Shown here: one piece after another, positions 54,385 through 64,000 of the stretch | How positions within the stretch are numbered: position 1 is the stretch's first letter | Layout of the letters: every line of letters begins with the position of its first letter | Position numbers and translations under genes: made by a program | Notes under the pieces: model-generated | What the model was told of the DNA's origin: nothing | The model's input: the letters and a program-made list of their open reading frames with translations, nothing else | Database searches by the model: none | NCBI GenBank assembly: GCA_030052745.1 | Contig: JANBVO010000023.1 | Coordinates: 434,001 to 498,000, forward strand | Source: Pleurostoma richardsiae | Lineage: Eukaryota; Ascomycota; Sordariomycetes; Calosphaeriales; Pleurostomataceae | DNA: 64,000 nucleotides | Direction: 5' to 3'

Positions 54385-56732
54385 TTATCGCCCTCGGCTT
54401 CCTGCCGGCCCCTTGGGCGGCTCCTTGCCGACAGTCGTGTCCCGCACCAGCAGCTTCACCTTGCCCTCGCCGATCTCCACCCCCTGAGCGAGGATGTCCA
54501 CTTCCTCCTCCCGGCCCTCGTCCTCCTTGCTGCCGCCGCCTTCCCGTGCCAGCGACTTGTCGTAGCTGCGCGGGTCGATGCCCAGGATGCCGCCCATGTT
54601 GTTGCGATCCCCCGGCACGGAGAACTCGCGATAGGCGTACCGCCACTCGTTCAAAAAGTTACGCAGGGCCTTACCCACCTTATCCTTGCCGTTCTTGCTG
54701 TGGTGGCCGGTACCCGTGATGGCGTAGATCGGCCTGGTCTCCTTGCTGTTCTCCAGGAGCACCCGCTCTAGATACTCGACCGCCTCCTCCGGATGCAGGC
54801 CGTGCAGATCGACGTAGATCTCGGGGTTCGACGAGGCGCCTCTGTTGCGCTCTTCGTACAGCTCGCGCGCCGCTTCCCGGTGCGCCTTTCTCATAAGGTC
54901 GTTCTCGCTCTGGCCGCGCAAACTAAGCGCTTTCGCAGCCCGAGCATCATTTCTATTCCATGCCTGCGCAGCGCTGCAGAAGGGGTTAGACCAACTTCCA
55001 TGTCATGCCAGGGCCGCACAACATACCTCTGGAGGAACTTGTTCCTCAGGCCGCCATGCTTGATTGCCTCTTGGCGGGCTTTCAAATATGCCTTATTTGC
55101 TTTCTCTCCCGTCTCAAGCCACGGGATCTGCTTCGGACTAGGTATTGCCTGTGCGGCAGCACTATTTTCTCCATTCCTGATGCTTGAAGAACTTCCGTTC
55201 CGGCCAATCTTCTTAGGATCCTGTCGGAGAGATGCTGGCCCAGGTGATGGCGACATCTTGACAATGTCTGCGAGCGAGCTCGGTGCAAAGTTGTCCTTAT
55301 GACCGTGGCCGTGTCCGCCTCTCTTGCCATGATGCTTCTTGCCGGACTTTGCGGATGCAGAGCCCAAAGATGGGAAGGCCTCCGTATCATCCAACGAAGG
55401 CGCTGTTTGAGAGGTATCCTTCTGTTGTTGTTGCCGGCTTCCGGGACGCGAACGAGGGCGGTTTCCGTCAGTCCCGTAAGTGTGTAAGGGCTTGAACCCC
55501 GGCGGAGGGGAGATCCCGACAGTTGGATAGTTGTTAGCAGCAGCGAGCATGGGTATATGCTCGGAAGCTGCCGGGTTCAATGACGGGAAACTGGTGAAGT
55601 CCTGGATCTGGAGATTTAGCTGGGCACTCCGTGACGGCGGTGTGCTAGCCCCGTCAACAGTGAGACGGTTCACTAGAAGGGCAGGGTCATGAGAGAAGAC
55701 GCATGTGTCGCCTGCAAGACAAGTCCCCTGAACCCAGTACCTTTCGCGGAGAACGTCGGGTTAGCTTTGCTGCCTTAACATGGTGAAGTATGATGCGACG
55801 TACTTGCAGATATGAGAGCTCAAGTCATGACTGAACCGACAGTCGGCGCGCATACACTTCCCTGTAGTGAGGAAGAATTTGCAGATTGCGCCGGATCGCT
55901 GATCTGCTGGCGTGGATGGCCGCAGTTCGGGAGTCATAGACTTTCCAATGAGCACACCTCCCTGAGCTTCCTCGACCTGTACGGTCATCACTGCGGGATC
56001 AGAGGCCTGACTTTCCATGATGGCAGAGATGGTGGCGCCAAGGTCATAGCCATGCATAGCTAGCGCCGCGTCAATCTCTTCATCGGTTCTCGTCTGGCCC
56101 AAAATCGAGCGCAGCATATCGTATGGCGTCATGTCAGTCTGTTGCGACGACGAGAACTCGGGTGCCGCGGCGTTAAGGCCGCTGGAGGTGCCCACGGAGG
56201 AAGTGATGCTGGCCGCATCGTCGCTCACAAGCCAGTCAACGTTGTCTGACTGGAAGTCACCATAAATCTCCGGCGCGGGCGTAGTATCATGGGCGAATTC
56301 ATATGCGTTGAGACTTGGACTATGAGGGATGGCGGGGGTTGCAAAGTTGAGTCGCGGAGAGGGCCGAGGCGAAGAGAAAGGCGACGCGGTTGATGATTTG
56401 GCGCGGGTGAAGGTTGCTGGAACGAAACCCGGAGGAGCAAGAGGGCTCACCCCAAGACGGGGCGAGCCGGAGAGGGGCGTCCCGGAGCCGCGCCACGAGG
56501 CTGGCGAAGGTCTGCGGAGGATAGTCTGTCGTATGGGTGGCGGGGAGGTCGCGATGCCGCCTCCTTCCCTGAACCTCCAGAGCGCATCGAGTACCGCATT
56601 TTCCAGGGCGTGACCAGTCAGGGCAGTCTCTCGTTTCAGCAGCTCTTCAAGCTTGTCAGTCTTGTCCTCCTCCTCGATGCTTGGGTCCCGCAGGATAGGC
56701 AGGCAGATCTCGTATGTCTCGTCGGAAACCAT
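54385..56732 (-). CDS. CUE-like, CCCH zinc finger, DUF1771 and Smr domain protein
   Basis: Three exons (56732-55804, 55740-55027, 54973-54385) give 743 residues. The N-terminal region is Pro/Ser-rich. A helical segment near residue 205 (TPYDMLRSILGQTRTDEE, then AALAMHGYDLGATISAIM) looks like a ubiquitin-binding CUE/UBA fold. Two CCCH fingers follow, CKFFLTTGKCMRADCRFSH and CKYWVQGTCLAGDTCVFSH, the second assembled across intron 1. After a Gly/His/Lys-rich linker comes DUF1771 (AAQAWNRNDARAAKALSLRG) and a C-terminal Smr domain with DLHGLHPEEAVEYL and ITGTGHHSKNGKDKV. Smr domains of this kind cut RNA; yeast Cue2 uses CUE plus Smr to cleave mRNA at collided ribosomes. A similar role is inferred. 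The end after the Smr domain is a short acidic and basic tail. Confidence 0.88.
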
Positions 56733-57973
56733 GACTGCGGTGGGGCAAGCGGTCTAGGAATCGCAAGGTGAGGATATCGGCGGCCAATAGTGCTATTCGA
56801 AAGAGTTGCAGAGGCGGGATGTTTTGGGATGTCCGATGTATTTATGGGTGGGTTCTCCAGATTGCAGGAAACGGAGAGGCTGAGGCTGGCGGGTAGGTGG
56901 ATGTCAGCCTCAGCTTGTGATACTGGATGCGGTCCGCCGCCCAACTCTGGCTTCTTTATGCGGAACGGAGCATTCACTGGGCTAGACACAGGGCAGGACA
57001 GCGTAGGCGAGAGCCGCAGTTAGAAGCTCGGTGCAGGGGGGTAGAGGTCGGTCCGACGACGTGCGTGATTCGGCGGTGTATACAGGTCGACGGGAATCGG
57101 AGATAACTGTACCGGAGGCTTGGACGACGGGAAGAGGAGACGATGATGAGGACGTTGGCCTAGTCGCATAGTGTCATCTTTGTGTACGTGTATGGGCGCG
57201 GCGCATCACTCTAGGATAACAGGAGACACAAAGAGAGGCGTCGGCAGGCGCTTAGTCCGGGGCGGCGCAGGAAAGAAAACCAAGTGTTTCACCGTGACCG
57301 GGGGAAAGCAAGGAAACGCGCAAAATAACGCGACGAGGGAAACCGCAAAAGCGCCAACGCTGATACAGTGATAAAGTAGGTACTTGGTGGTGGGATGAAG
57401 TCGGGATGGCGGACGAGGGACGCGGCTTCCATCCACCTCAGCTGTGCCAATTATGACAAAGCGGGAGGGAGAGCTGTGAGAGGAGGGAGGTACGTATCTA
57501 ACTAACGTTACCACCACCAGCACGCACCGTCTCTCACCTCTGAGGTGCTGCCTCTGCAGGGACGGGGGGAGCCTGAGCGTCCGTCACAGGCGCTTCGTGA
57601 CGCTATTACGAGCATCCAGCTGGCTTGACCCGATCCCGTTAGTCTGAGAGCAGGCGCCATGCGCGATGATTGGCCCGGAGTGATCAACGCCAAACGGGGC
57701 TCAATCAGATAATAACGTTAGTTAGGTACGTACCTCCAGAGGGTAGCAGACCAATATACTATTATCTCGGCTTCTGAGCATGCGGAGACTGGCATTGTCT
57801 TTCTCGTCAACCACATGGAGTAACTCAGGCTGAAAGGGCTGTACATTCTTTATGGACAGCGGTGGGCTTCATACTTGCGCATGGTAAGTTTTAACAACGG
57901 GCCAGCCACAGTCAGTCGCTGTCTGATACCGATCCCTTCCAGGAAGCTACCTACGCCTATATTGGGTCTGTCT
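56733..57973. other. Intergenic: promoter of Smr gene and 3' flank of JmjC gene
   Basis: 1.24 kb between two minus-strand genes. No supportable gene or repeat. Confidence 0.5.
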
Positions 57974-59891
57974 TCAGGGTATCTCATCATCGTCGTCGCC
58001 TCCAAACCCGAAACTGAAGCTACTTCCGATCTGCTCGCCCTCTTCCCCATCGCCGATGCCAATCGCAAGATCCCATCGTCTCTTCTTCTTACCGCCTCTG
58101 TGCTCGAGCTCATCAAGCGCCTCCTGCAAAAGCTGCGGAGAGCTATCCCTCAGCCGCTCCACGAAAAGGCCGTAAGGATCAATGACACTCTTCCCAAATC
58201 CCGTGACCTGCTCTGGCCTGTATTTCAGGAAGGATAGCACGTCCGCCAGGTGCGAATTGGGGACGAAGTTCTGCGTGAGAGCGATGCCAGGCGCCAGATT
58301 GACTACCAGATGCCACCATCCACTAGGTACATGCAGGATTTCTCCCGCGTTGCAGACGCCCTCCGCACATTGCGGTAGTTTGCGGGCCTCTGCGTGGAAC
58401 TCGAGCAGCCACTCCGCGATGCTTAGCGGGCTCGTCACCTCGCTGTTGTCCTCGGACACATAGACTCCCGGCACAGAGACATCTGGCGGGAACATGATCC
58501 AGTATTTGGCGCCTTCAATGACAGCGTTCCAGGCGCTTGTACCATTGGGGTCCTTGTGGAAGGTCGATCCGCTCCTCTCGGGTCCGACGATCAGCCATCT
58601 ATGCGCTGGTCTCTCGCTTCCCAATAGTTCGAACAGGTCGGGCCCAAAGCACTCGGGTTTCCAATACGCCGCACCTTCTAAATTCTTCCCAATCTTGATC
58701 CCCATCTTCTCGGCAAATTTCCGATCGAAGAGATATAAGGGGCTTTCGTCTTGGTTTCTGAACATATATTGGTGGTAGGTCCGGAAAGGCCAATCGACGG
58801 CCTCGGCGCGGAAGTCAACGTCGCCATATATATCCAAGACCTTGCTGATGGTCCAGCTCTCGCAGACCGGCCATGACTGGATACACTCGGTCAGGATGAA
58901 CGGTTCATCGCTCCAGTTTGCAGCAAAATCCTCGTACGGGATGTCTTTGAAGCGTTTGATCTGGTTGGCGGGTGGAATATTGGAGGAGTAACGGCTGGGG
59001 ACTACATTACTGCAGACGAACGGGCGATGCAGGACGTCGGAGAAGACATTGCTACAGTCTATCCTGATCCCATTGTCGCATGGCAGCTCTAAAAGAGTAG
59101 CGCGCCAGGTCCCTCGCCAGACAAAAGGCCGTTTGTTCTCGGGATGAGACCTGGATAGAAGTCAATGGGCAAGTCCAAGGCGGGCAAGATTAACTACTGG
59201 GCTACACGCATATAATGTGCTTGTGTGTGTGCTATATCTTACTATGACAAGGAGAGGAATATGAGGCATTGACAGCGAGAACATCGCCCGAGACCAAGCA
59301 AAACGGTCACGAGACGAATCTCCGCGGGCTTCAAGCGGCCACACCTGTTTGTCACGGCACAGCCTTTTGTGGAGGGTCAAATGATGATCCGTCCCAGTTC
59401 TTGGCTGACATTTCAGTTGAATGTTTGGCCGCCTCCGCATCCCACCCGCACGTCGTATGATGAATGTGAGGGGCAAGCGCAACAGGTGTGCAGGCGGATA
59501 TCAGCGGGGCGAAAAGGAACTGCATCAGCACTTACTCGAGAAACAGAGCCTTCCAGAGCTCATCGGAATAGCAGAAGGCGAATAGGAACCTGCACGTGTA
59601 TCCCAAAGTACGCAGGGAGCGCTGGTCGAGGTACTCGAGCAGTTGACTCTGCACTTCATCTGGGAGGACCTGGAAAGTTCCAACATGTTCTCGAGCGCTG
59701 GTGACTCCCGAGAGGAACTGGTTGCCCAGCGGCTTGACTCCGAGAGGATGCGAAGGAATCCGTGACTCACTCTCCTGTTGTGACTGTTCCATCGCCTCAG
59801 AGTCTACCATAGCTGCAGTCGCGCTGTGGCCGTTGGCGTCGAGGGTGAACGCCGCCCCAGGCGCATCTTCTGTGGTAGAGCGCAGCAGCAT
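57974..59891 (-). CDS. F-box and JmjC domain protein (JMJD6-like 2-oxoglutarate oxygenase)
   Basis: Two exons (59891-59536 and 59150-57974) give 510 residues. Residues about 70-118 form an F-box-like segment (FQVLPDEVQSQLLEYLDQRS, then TCRFLFAFCYSDELWKALF). The C-terminal two thirds is a JmjC domain: IPYEDFAANW, WLIVGPERSGSTFHKDPNGT with the iron ligands His317 and Asp319, WNAVIEGAKYWIMFPP, and GEILHVPSGWWHLVVNL with the second histidine. These are the ligands of Fe(II)/2-oxoglutarate oxygenases of the JMJD6/PSR group, which hydroxylate lysine or demethylate. The acidic tail (DDDDEIP) is short. The F-box suggests SCF linkage. The 385-nt intron (59535-59151) is long for this genome; splice GTAAGT to CAG joins LFLE to SHPENKRPFVWRG. 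Confidence 0.88.
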
Positions 59892-60673
59892 GCTGGGTGA
59901 GGCTAGACTTGGAGTTTGTTCGGTATGCCTATGCCCCTTTGAGACCCCTCAGTGAAGACTCAGCAGTCGCATAAGGATCACCAAAGACAAGGCGGACCGC
60001 GAAATCCCACGGCCAGAACTGCGGTACCTTTGGTGCCGTGCCCAAGGTCGTCAACGAGTGACTCCGAGGCTCCTAGGGTGTTCTGAGGTGAGGAGGTATG
60101 AGTCGAAGAAACGGTATGCGCGTAGCAAGTCGCATCCAGATGCGCCTTCTCATACTGCTGTATCTGTACTTTTTTTTTATTTTCTCTAGTAGGCTTTTTC
60201 CTCCTTTTTTTTTTATGTCCCTCCTTCGTCCAGTGCCCCACTATTTTAGTGCTCGCCCACTGGAATTTCGCCGCCTGTGACAGGCCCAATGTCAGTAAAT
60301 CGCAACGAAAACTGGGCTTTGGTACCTTTTGGTTTCGCCTCAGGCAGCCCAAATATAACCCACCCTTGTTCTCCCAAAAATTTTCGCCCTTTTCCAGAAT
60401 CTCTCCTCGCATCAACAACAGAAACCACCAAAGATCAATCACGACTATACCTAGATTTCTGCCTGCTCTCACATTTGACGTGAGCGCATCGAGATCTAGT
60501 TTCTTTTCACGAATAATAATTTCCGCCGGCTCGAGCTCCGCAGCGCATCTCGACAGAGACGTTTCGTGAGCTTCTTTTTGAGCGAACAACCCCGCCATCT
60601 CCTTCACGAAACTCGTCTCTAGATCTCAAGCAGGGCTTGTGATCTAGATTCCTTTCAACAACTCACCGCAATC
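59892..60673. other. Divergent promoter region of JmjC gene and eIF4A
   Basis: 782 bp. It has long T runs (60168-60215) and a C/T-rich leader up to the eIF4A start, as expected for a strongly expressed fungal gene. No other gene. Confidence 0.6.
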
Positions 60674-62206
60674 ATGGCTACCGACAAGGGACTCGAGGAT
60701 GTCCCTGAGGGTAAGTTTGCCCTCCCTCGCTGCCCTTCGCATCCCCCCCGCTGTGTGGACGCGCTCAGCAGGATTTTTTTTTTCTCGCTTTGCTTCACCA
60801 CCGCCACATCACAATCCTGCGACTGCAGTTGAGGGGAACATGCCGCTGACGGAACCATTCTACAGGTCAGATCGAGTCCAACTATGACGAGACCGTCGAC
60901 TCCTTCGATGAGATGAACCTGAAGCCCGAGCTGCTTCGAGGTAAGAATTTTTTGCGCCAGTTCCAGTTTTCGCGCCAGACGAGGGCTAACGCAGGAGGGA
61001 AACAGGTGTCTACGCCTATGGCTTCGAGCGCCCGTCTGCCATCCAGCAGCGCGCTATCATGCCCGTCATCAAGGGTAAGGAAATCACAGTTGCGCCAGAC
61101 GAGAGATTTTAGACTAACACACTCGTCCTCAGGTCACGATGTTATTGCCCAGGCTCAGTCCGGTACTGGCAAGACCGCCACGTTCTCTATCTCCGTTCTC
61201 CAGAAGATCGACCCCAACGTCAAGCAGTGCCAGGCTCTGATTCTCGCCCCCACCCGCGAGCTGGCTCAGCAGATTCAGAAGGTCGTTGTCGCCATTGGCG
61301 ATTTCATGAACATCGAGTGCCACGCTTGCATTGGTGGAACCAGTGTTCGCGAGGACATGAAGGCCCTCCAGGACGGCCCCCAGGTGGTCGTCGGTACCCC
61401 TGGACGAGTCCAGGACATGATCCAGCGTCGTTTCTTGAAGACCGACGCTATGAAGATGTTTGTTCTTGATGAGGCTGATGAGATGCTTTCCGTAAGTCAC
61501 CGCCACAATCGGCTTCCTGTCGCCCAAACAGCTGCTAACGACTCGCCTCTAGCGTGGTTTCACCGAGCAAATCTACGATATCTTCCAGCTCCTTCCTCAG
61601 TCTACTCAGGTCGTTCTGCTCTCCGCCACCATGCCCCAGGATGTCCTGGAGGTCACCACCAAGTTCATGCGCGACCCCGTCCGTATTCTCGTCAAGAAGG
61701 ACGAGCTTACCCTGGAGGGTATCAAGCAGTTCTACATCGCTGTGGAGAAGGAGGAGTGGAAGTTGGACACCCTTTCCGATCTGTATGAGACCGTCACAAT
61801 CACCCAGGCCGTCATCTTCTGCAACACCCGCCGAAAGGTCGACTGGCTCACCGACAAGCTCACCGCCCGTGACTTCACCGTCTCGGCTATGCACGGTGAC
61901 ATGGACCAGGCCCAGCGTGACCTTATCATGAAGGAGTTCCGCTCGGGCTCTTCCCGTGTCCTGATCGCCACCGATCTCCTGGCCCGTGGTATCGACGTCC
62001 AGCAGGTCTCCCTGGTCATCAACTACGATCTTCCCGCCAACCGTGAGAACTACATCCACCGTATCGGCCGTGGTGGTCGGTTCGGTCGTAAGGGTGTCGC
62101 CATCAACTTCGTCACCGCCGAGGACGTGCGCATGATGCGTGAAATCGAGCAATTCTACAGCACCCAGATCGAGGAGATGCCCATGAACGTCGCTGATCTC
62201 ATCTAA
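60674..62206 (+). CDS. TIF1: Translation initiation factor eIF4A, DEAD-box RNA helicase
   Basis: Five exons (60674-60710, 60866-60940, 61006-61074, 61133-61491, 61553-62206) give 397 residues, the normal eIF4A length. All helicase motifs are intact: Q motif [12 protein letters not shown], Walker [28 protein letters not shown] in [30 protein letters not shown], and [13 protein letters not shown]. It ends with the conserved NVADLI. eIF4A unwinds 5' leaders within eIF4F. The start ATG at 60674 sits in AATCATGGCT, and the first exon has only 12 codons, followed by three short exons at the 5' end, a layout typical of highly expressed filamentous-fungal genes. Introns 2 and 3 share a 12-mer. Third positions are nearly all C/G, which fits high expression. 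Confidence 0.97.
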
Positions 62207-62837
62207 GCCGCCCACCCGAGTCCGATCATACTTGTCTCATTTCTCTATCGACCGATAAACCGCGCCGATCTTACCGCTTCGAATCCTTTCAGAGGGGCTT
62301 TCAGGGGGGGGCTTTCCGTGTCGACTTCTTCAATAGAGAGGGAAAGGGGCTGTTTCGCCAGGAGAAGTCCTGGCCAACGCGCAGCCTGAAGGGACGGCTT
62401 CGCACAAAAAGTGGCTTGCATTTTGAGGATTTTTCGCGGCTCCCTCTGCGCCTTAATATCCAAAGGGAGGTGCTCGGGCGCCTGCCAAAAAGATAATCGG
62501 CAGGATCTGCGCTTCGTCTCGTTTTTTTTTCTCCTTGTCTGTAACTAGTGGCCTCGGTTACCGCAATGAGATTGTCTCATAGAATGAACATTTCTGAATG
62601 CTTTTATGTGATCAATTTCGTGATAAATGCGTATGCCTCGACTTCTCGAGGCAGCGCAACCGTCTACGACATTCTTTCTATGGCAATACTATCGCGGTTG
62701 CCAAATCTCTCTGTCTATGACTGCCAGGCCAGTTCGTAATATCACGTCAAACAGTCATTATATCCTTCTCCTTCCTCCTCTTCATATACAAGCCATGCTC
62801 CCTCCACGCGGACGAGTCTCCCTACAACCATTCTCAT
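62207..62837. other. Convergent 3' region between eIF4A and QNS1
   Basis: 631 bp between facing stop codons, holding 3' untranslated sequence with T-runs near 62521. No gene is seen. Confidence 0.55.
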
Positions 62838-64000
62838 CTACTTGCCCCCCTTCTTTGCCGCCAGTGCCTTCTCGATCTTCGCCACGCGCTCGTCGATCTT
62901 CTTGAATGACCAGCTCTCAAAGGCGGGCGGGTACACGATCTGTCGCAGGTCGAAGCGGTGGTCATCTAACACAAGATGTGAGCAGCTAGGCACAGAAAAG
63001 GAGAGAACAGGAGCCACGAGGGTTTGCAGGATTCCTTTACGCCCGGTTCATCCACAAGGAAAGGGTCGCTAGCAACAAGCGGGAACATACCTGGACTGTA
63101 ACTCTCGGCGTGATATGCTATTGTTAACACAGGCAGTCAGTGGTTTGATCTCTTCCATACCCTGCGGCGAGACCGCGAGCCCTGGTTTCAGGAGCACATC
63201 GAATACGCACCTGGCGTCTGGACGCACTGCTTGTGCCGGTTGATCTGGTAGTAGTGGTGGAAGCGCTTGACCTTGTCGGCGACCTCGCGCGGGCTCAGGC
63301 GGGCGCCCCACTCGTCCTGCAGGCGCAGGAACATGCCGTAGGGCCCCAGCTTGTTCATCTTGCGCAGGGTGCCGAAGCGCGACAGCTCGGCGTAGGTCAT
63401 GCCCATGTCGGCCTCGTCGGACTGCACGTACGTCTCGGTGATGGGCTCGAGCTCGGCGGTGGCTATACGAGAACACGGCAGTGTCAGCTTCGAGCGGGGG
63501 GAGGTTATAGTAGAGAAAGCGGGTTGACTCACGGGTGGCATGATAGAACTCCTCGAGGATGGGCATGTCGAAGGACTTCGAGGCCCACTTGATGAAGCGC
63601 TTGAGATCGACTTTGCTGATGGAGCCGACTACCACGTTGTTAGTTACCCTGCCCACTATCAAGGAAAATAAGCTACTTCACAATAGCCAGACTTACTAGG
63701 ATTCACGTCGGCGCTCGAGCAGTCATACTTGGTCAGATATCCCCTGAGGCACTCATCGACGTTACTCGACCCCAGCACCAGCAGGCCCCCGCCGCCGGGC
63801 CTCTTCCTGACCGTCGGCAGCATCTGCGCGTAGTAGTACGCGGTGACCATGCGGCTGCGCGCCTGGATGTTCTGCAGCGCGAGGTTCTCGGCCGGCGACC
63901 CGCCGTGCACGCGAAACTTGGGCTCGAAGCCCGTGCCCTGCGTCAGCAGGCCCTTGGTGGCCTGGAAGACGTCGTCGATGTTCATGTCCGAGTGGTAGCT
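62838..64000 (-). CDS. QNS1: Glutamine-dependent NAD+ synthetase, C-terminal part (5' end outside window)
   Basis: The last five exons are visible (64000-63697, 63628-63533, 63462-63211, 63117-63091, 62965-62838), about 269 codons in one open frame. They cover the C-terminal half of the NAD synthase domain: [20 protein letters not shown] and [20 protein letters not shown] (ATP and NaAD site), then [38 protein letters not shown], and the lysine-rich end. The N-terminal nitrilase-type glutaminase and the P-loop lie beyond 64000. The enzyme makes NAD+ from deamido-NAD+ using glutamine or ammonia. One internal exon is only 27 nt, AYHAESYSP with split codons on both sides. Each splice keeps frame and falls within conserved sequence. 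Confidence 0.93.

Overview
The window is nuclear chromosome from a filamentous ascomycete (Pezizomycotina), most likely a Sordariomycete. The basis is short spliceosomal introns (mostly 50-100 nt, GTRNGT donors, CTAAC/CTGAC branch sites 8-20 nt before YAG), G/C-rich third codon positions, single genes on both strands with no operons, and families such as bZIP-DUF3425, SNT2 with BAH/PHD/SANT and an F-box/JmjC protein. I cannot name the genus.

Nineteen protein genes are supported, seventeen complete. In order: CLIP-170-type plus-end protein (3' part only, +), STK16/Env7 kinase (+), vacuolar alpha-mannosidase AMS1 (-), an unrecognised acidic-tail protein with cysteine repeats (-), mitochondrial MutS MSH1 (+), ribosomal stalk protein P0 (-), TRM82 (+), YDJ1/MAS5 Hsp40 (-), bZIP-DUF3425 regulator (-), cytosine deaminase (+), SNT2-type chromatin reader (-), a helicase-only HELQ/POLQ-like protein (+), a BTB protein (+), secreted type-B carboxylesterase (+), prolyl-iminopeptidase-like hydrolase (-), a protein with Cys-Pro motifs (+), TVP38 (-), a CUE-like/CCCH/DUF1771/Smr protein (-), F-box/JmjC protein (-), eIF4A (+), and NAD+ synthetase QNS1 (5' part beyond the window, -). 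That makes twenty-one loci, of which nineteen are complete and the two at the window edges are partial. Coordinates give the coding span including introns; exon limits I worked out by reading splice sites and keeping frame are in each evidence field.

Most genes are housekeeping: translation (P0, eIF4A, TRM82), protein folding (YDJ1), mitochondrial DNA maintenance (MSH1), vacuole and Golgi traffic (AMS1, Env7-like kinase, TVP38) and NAD synthesis. They do not form a pathway cluster. The accessory flavour is in the middle (about 22-50 kb): bZIP-DUF3425, deaminase, chromatin reader, helicase, BTB protein, esterase and peptidase, separated by long intergenic stretches, the longest 5.1 kb (32296-37415).

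I found no mobile element, tRNA, rRNA, CRISPR or biosynthetic cluster. The best leads are a perfect 28-bp palindrome carrying two CACGTG boxes between RPP0 and TRM82, with a second double-CACGTG palindrome on the other side of TRM82; two conserved-looking proteins of unknown function with unusual cysteine patterns; a CCCH-Smr protein that may be a ribosome-rescue nuclease; and several unusual intron structures.
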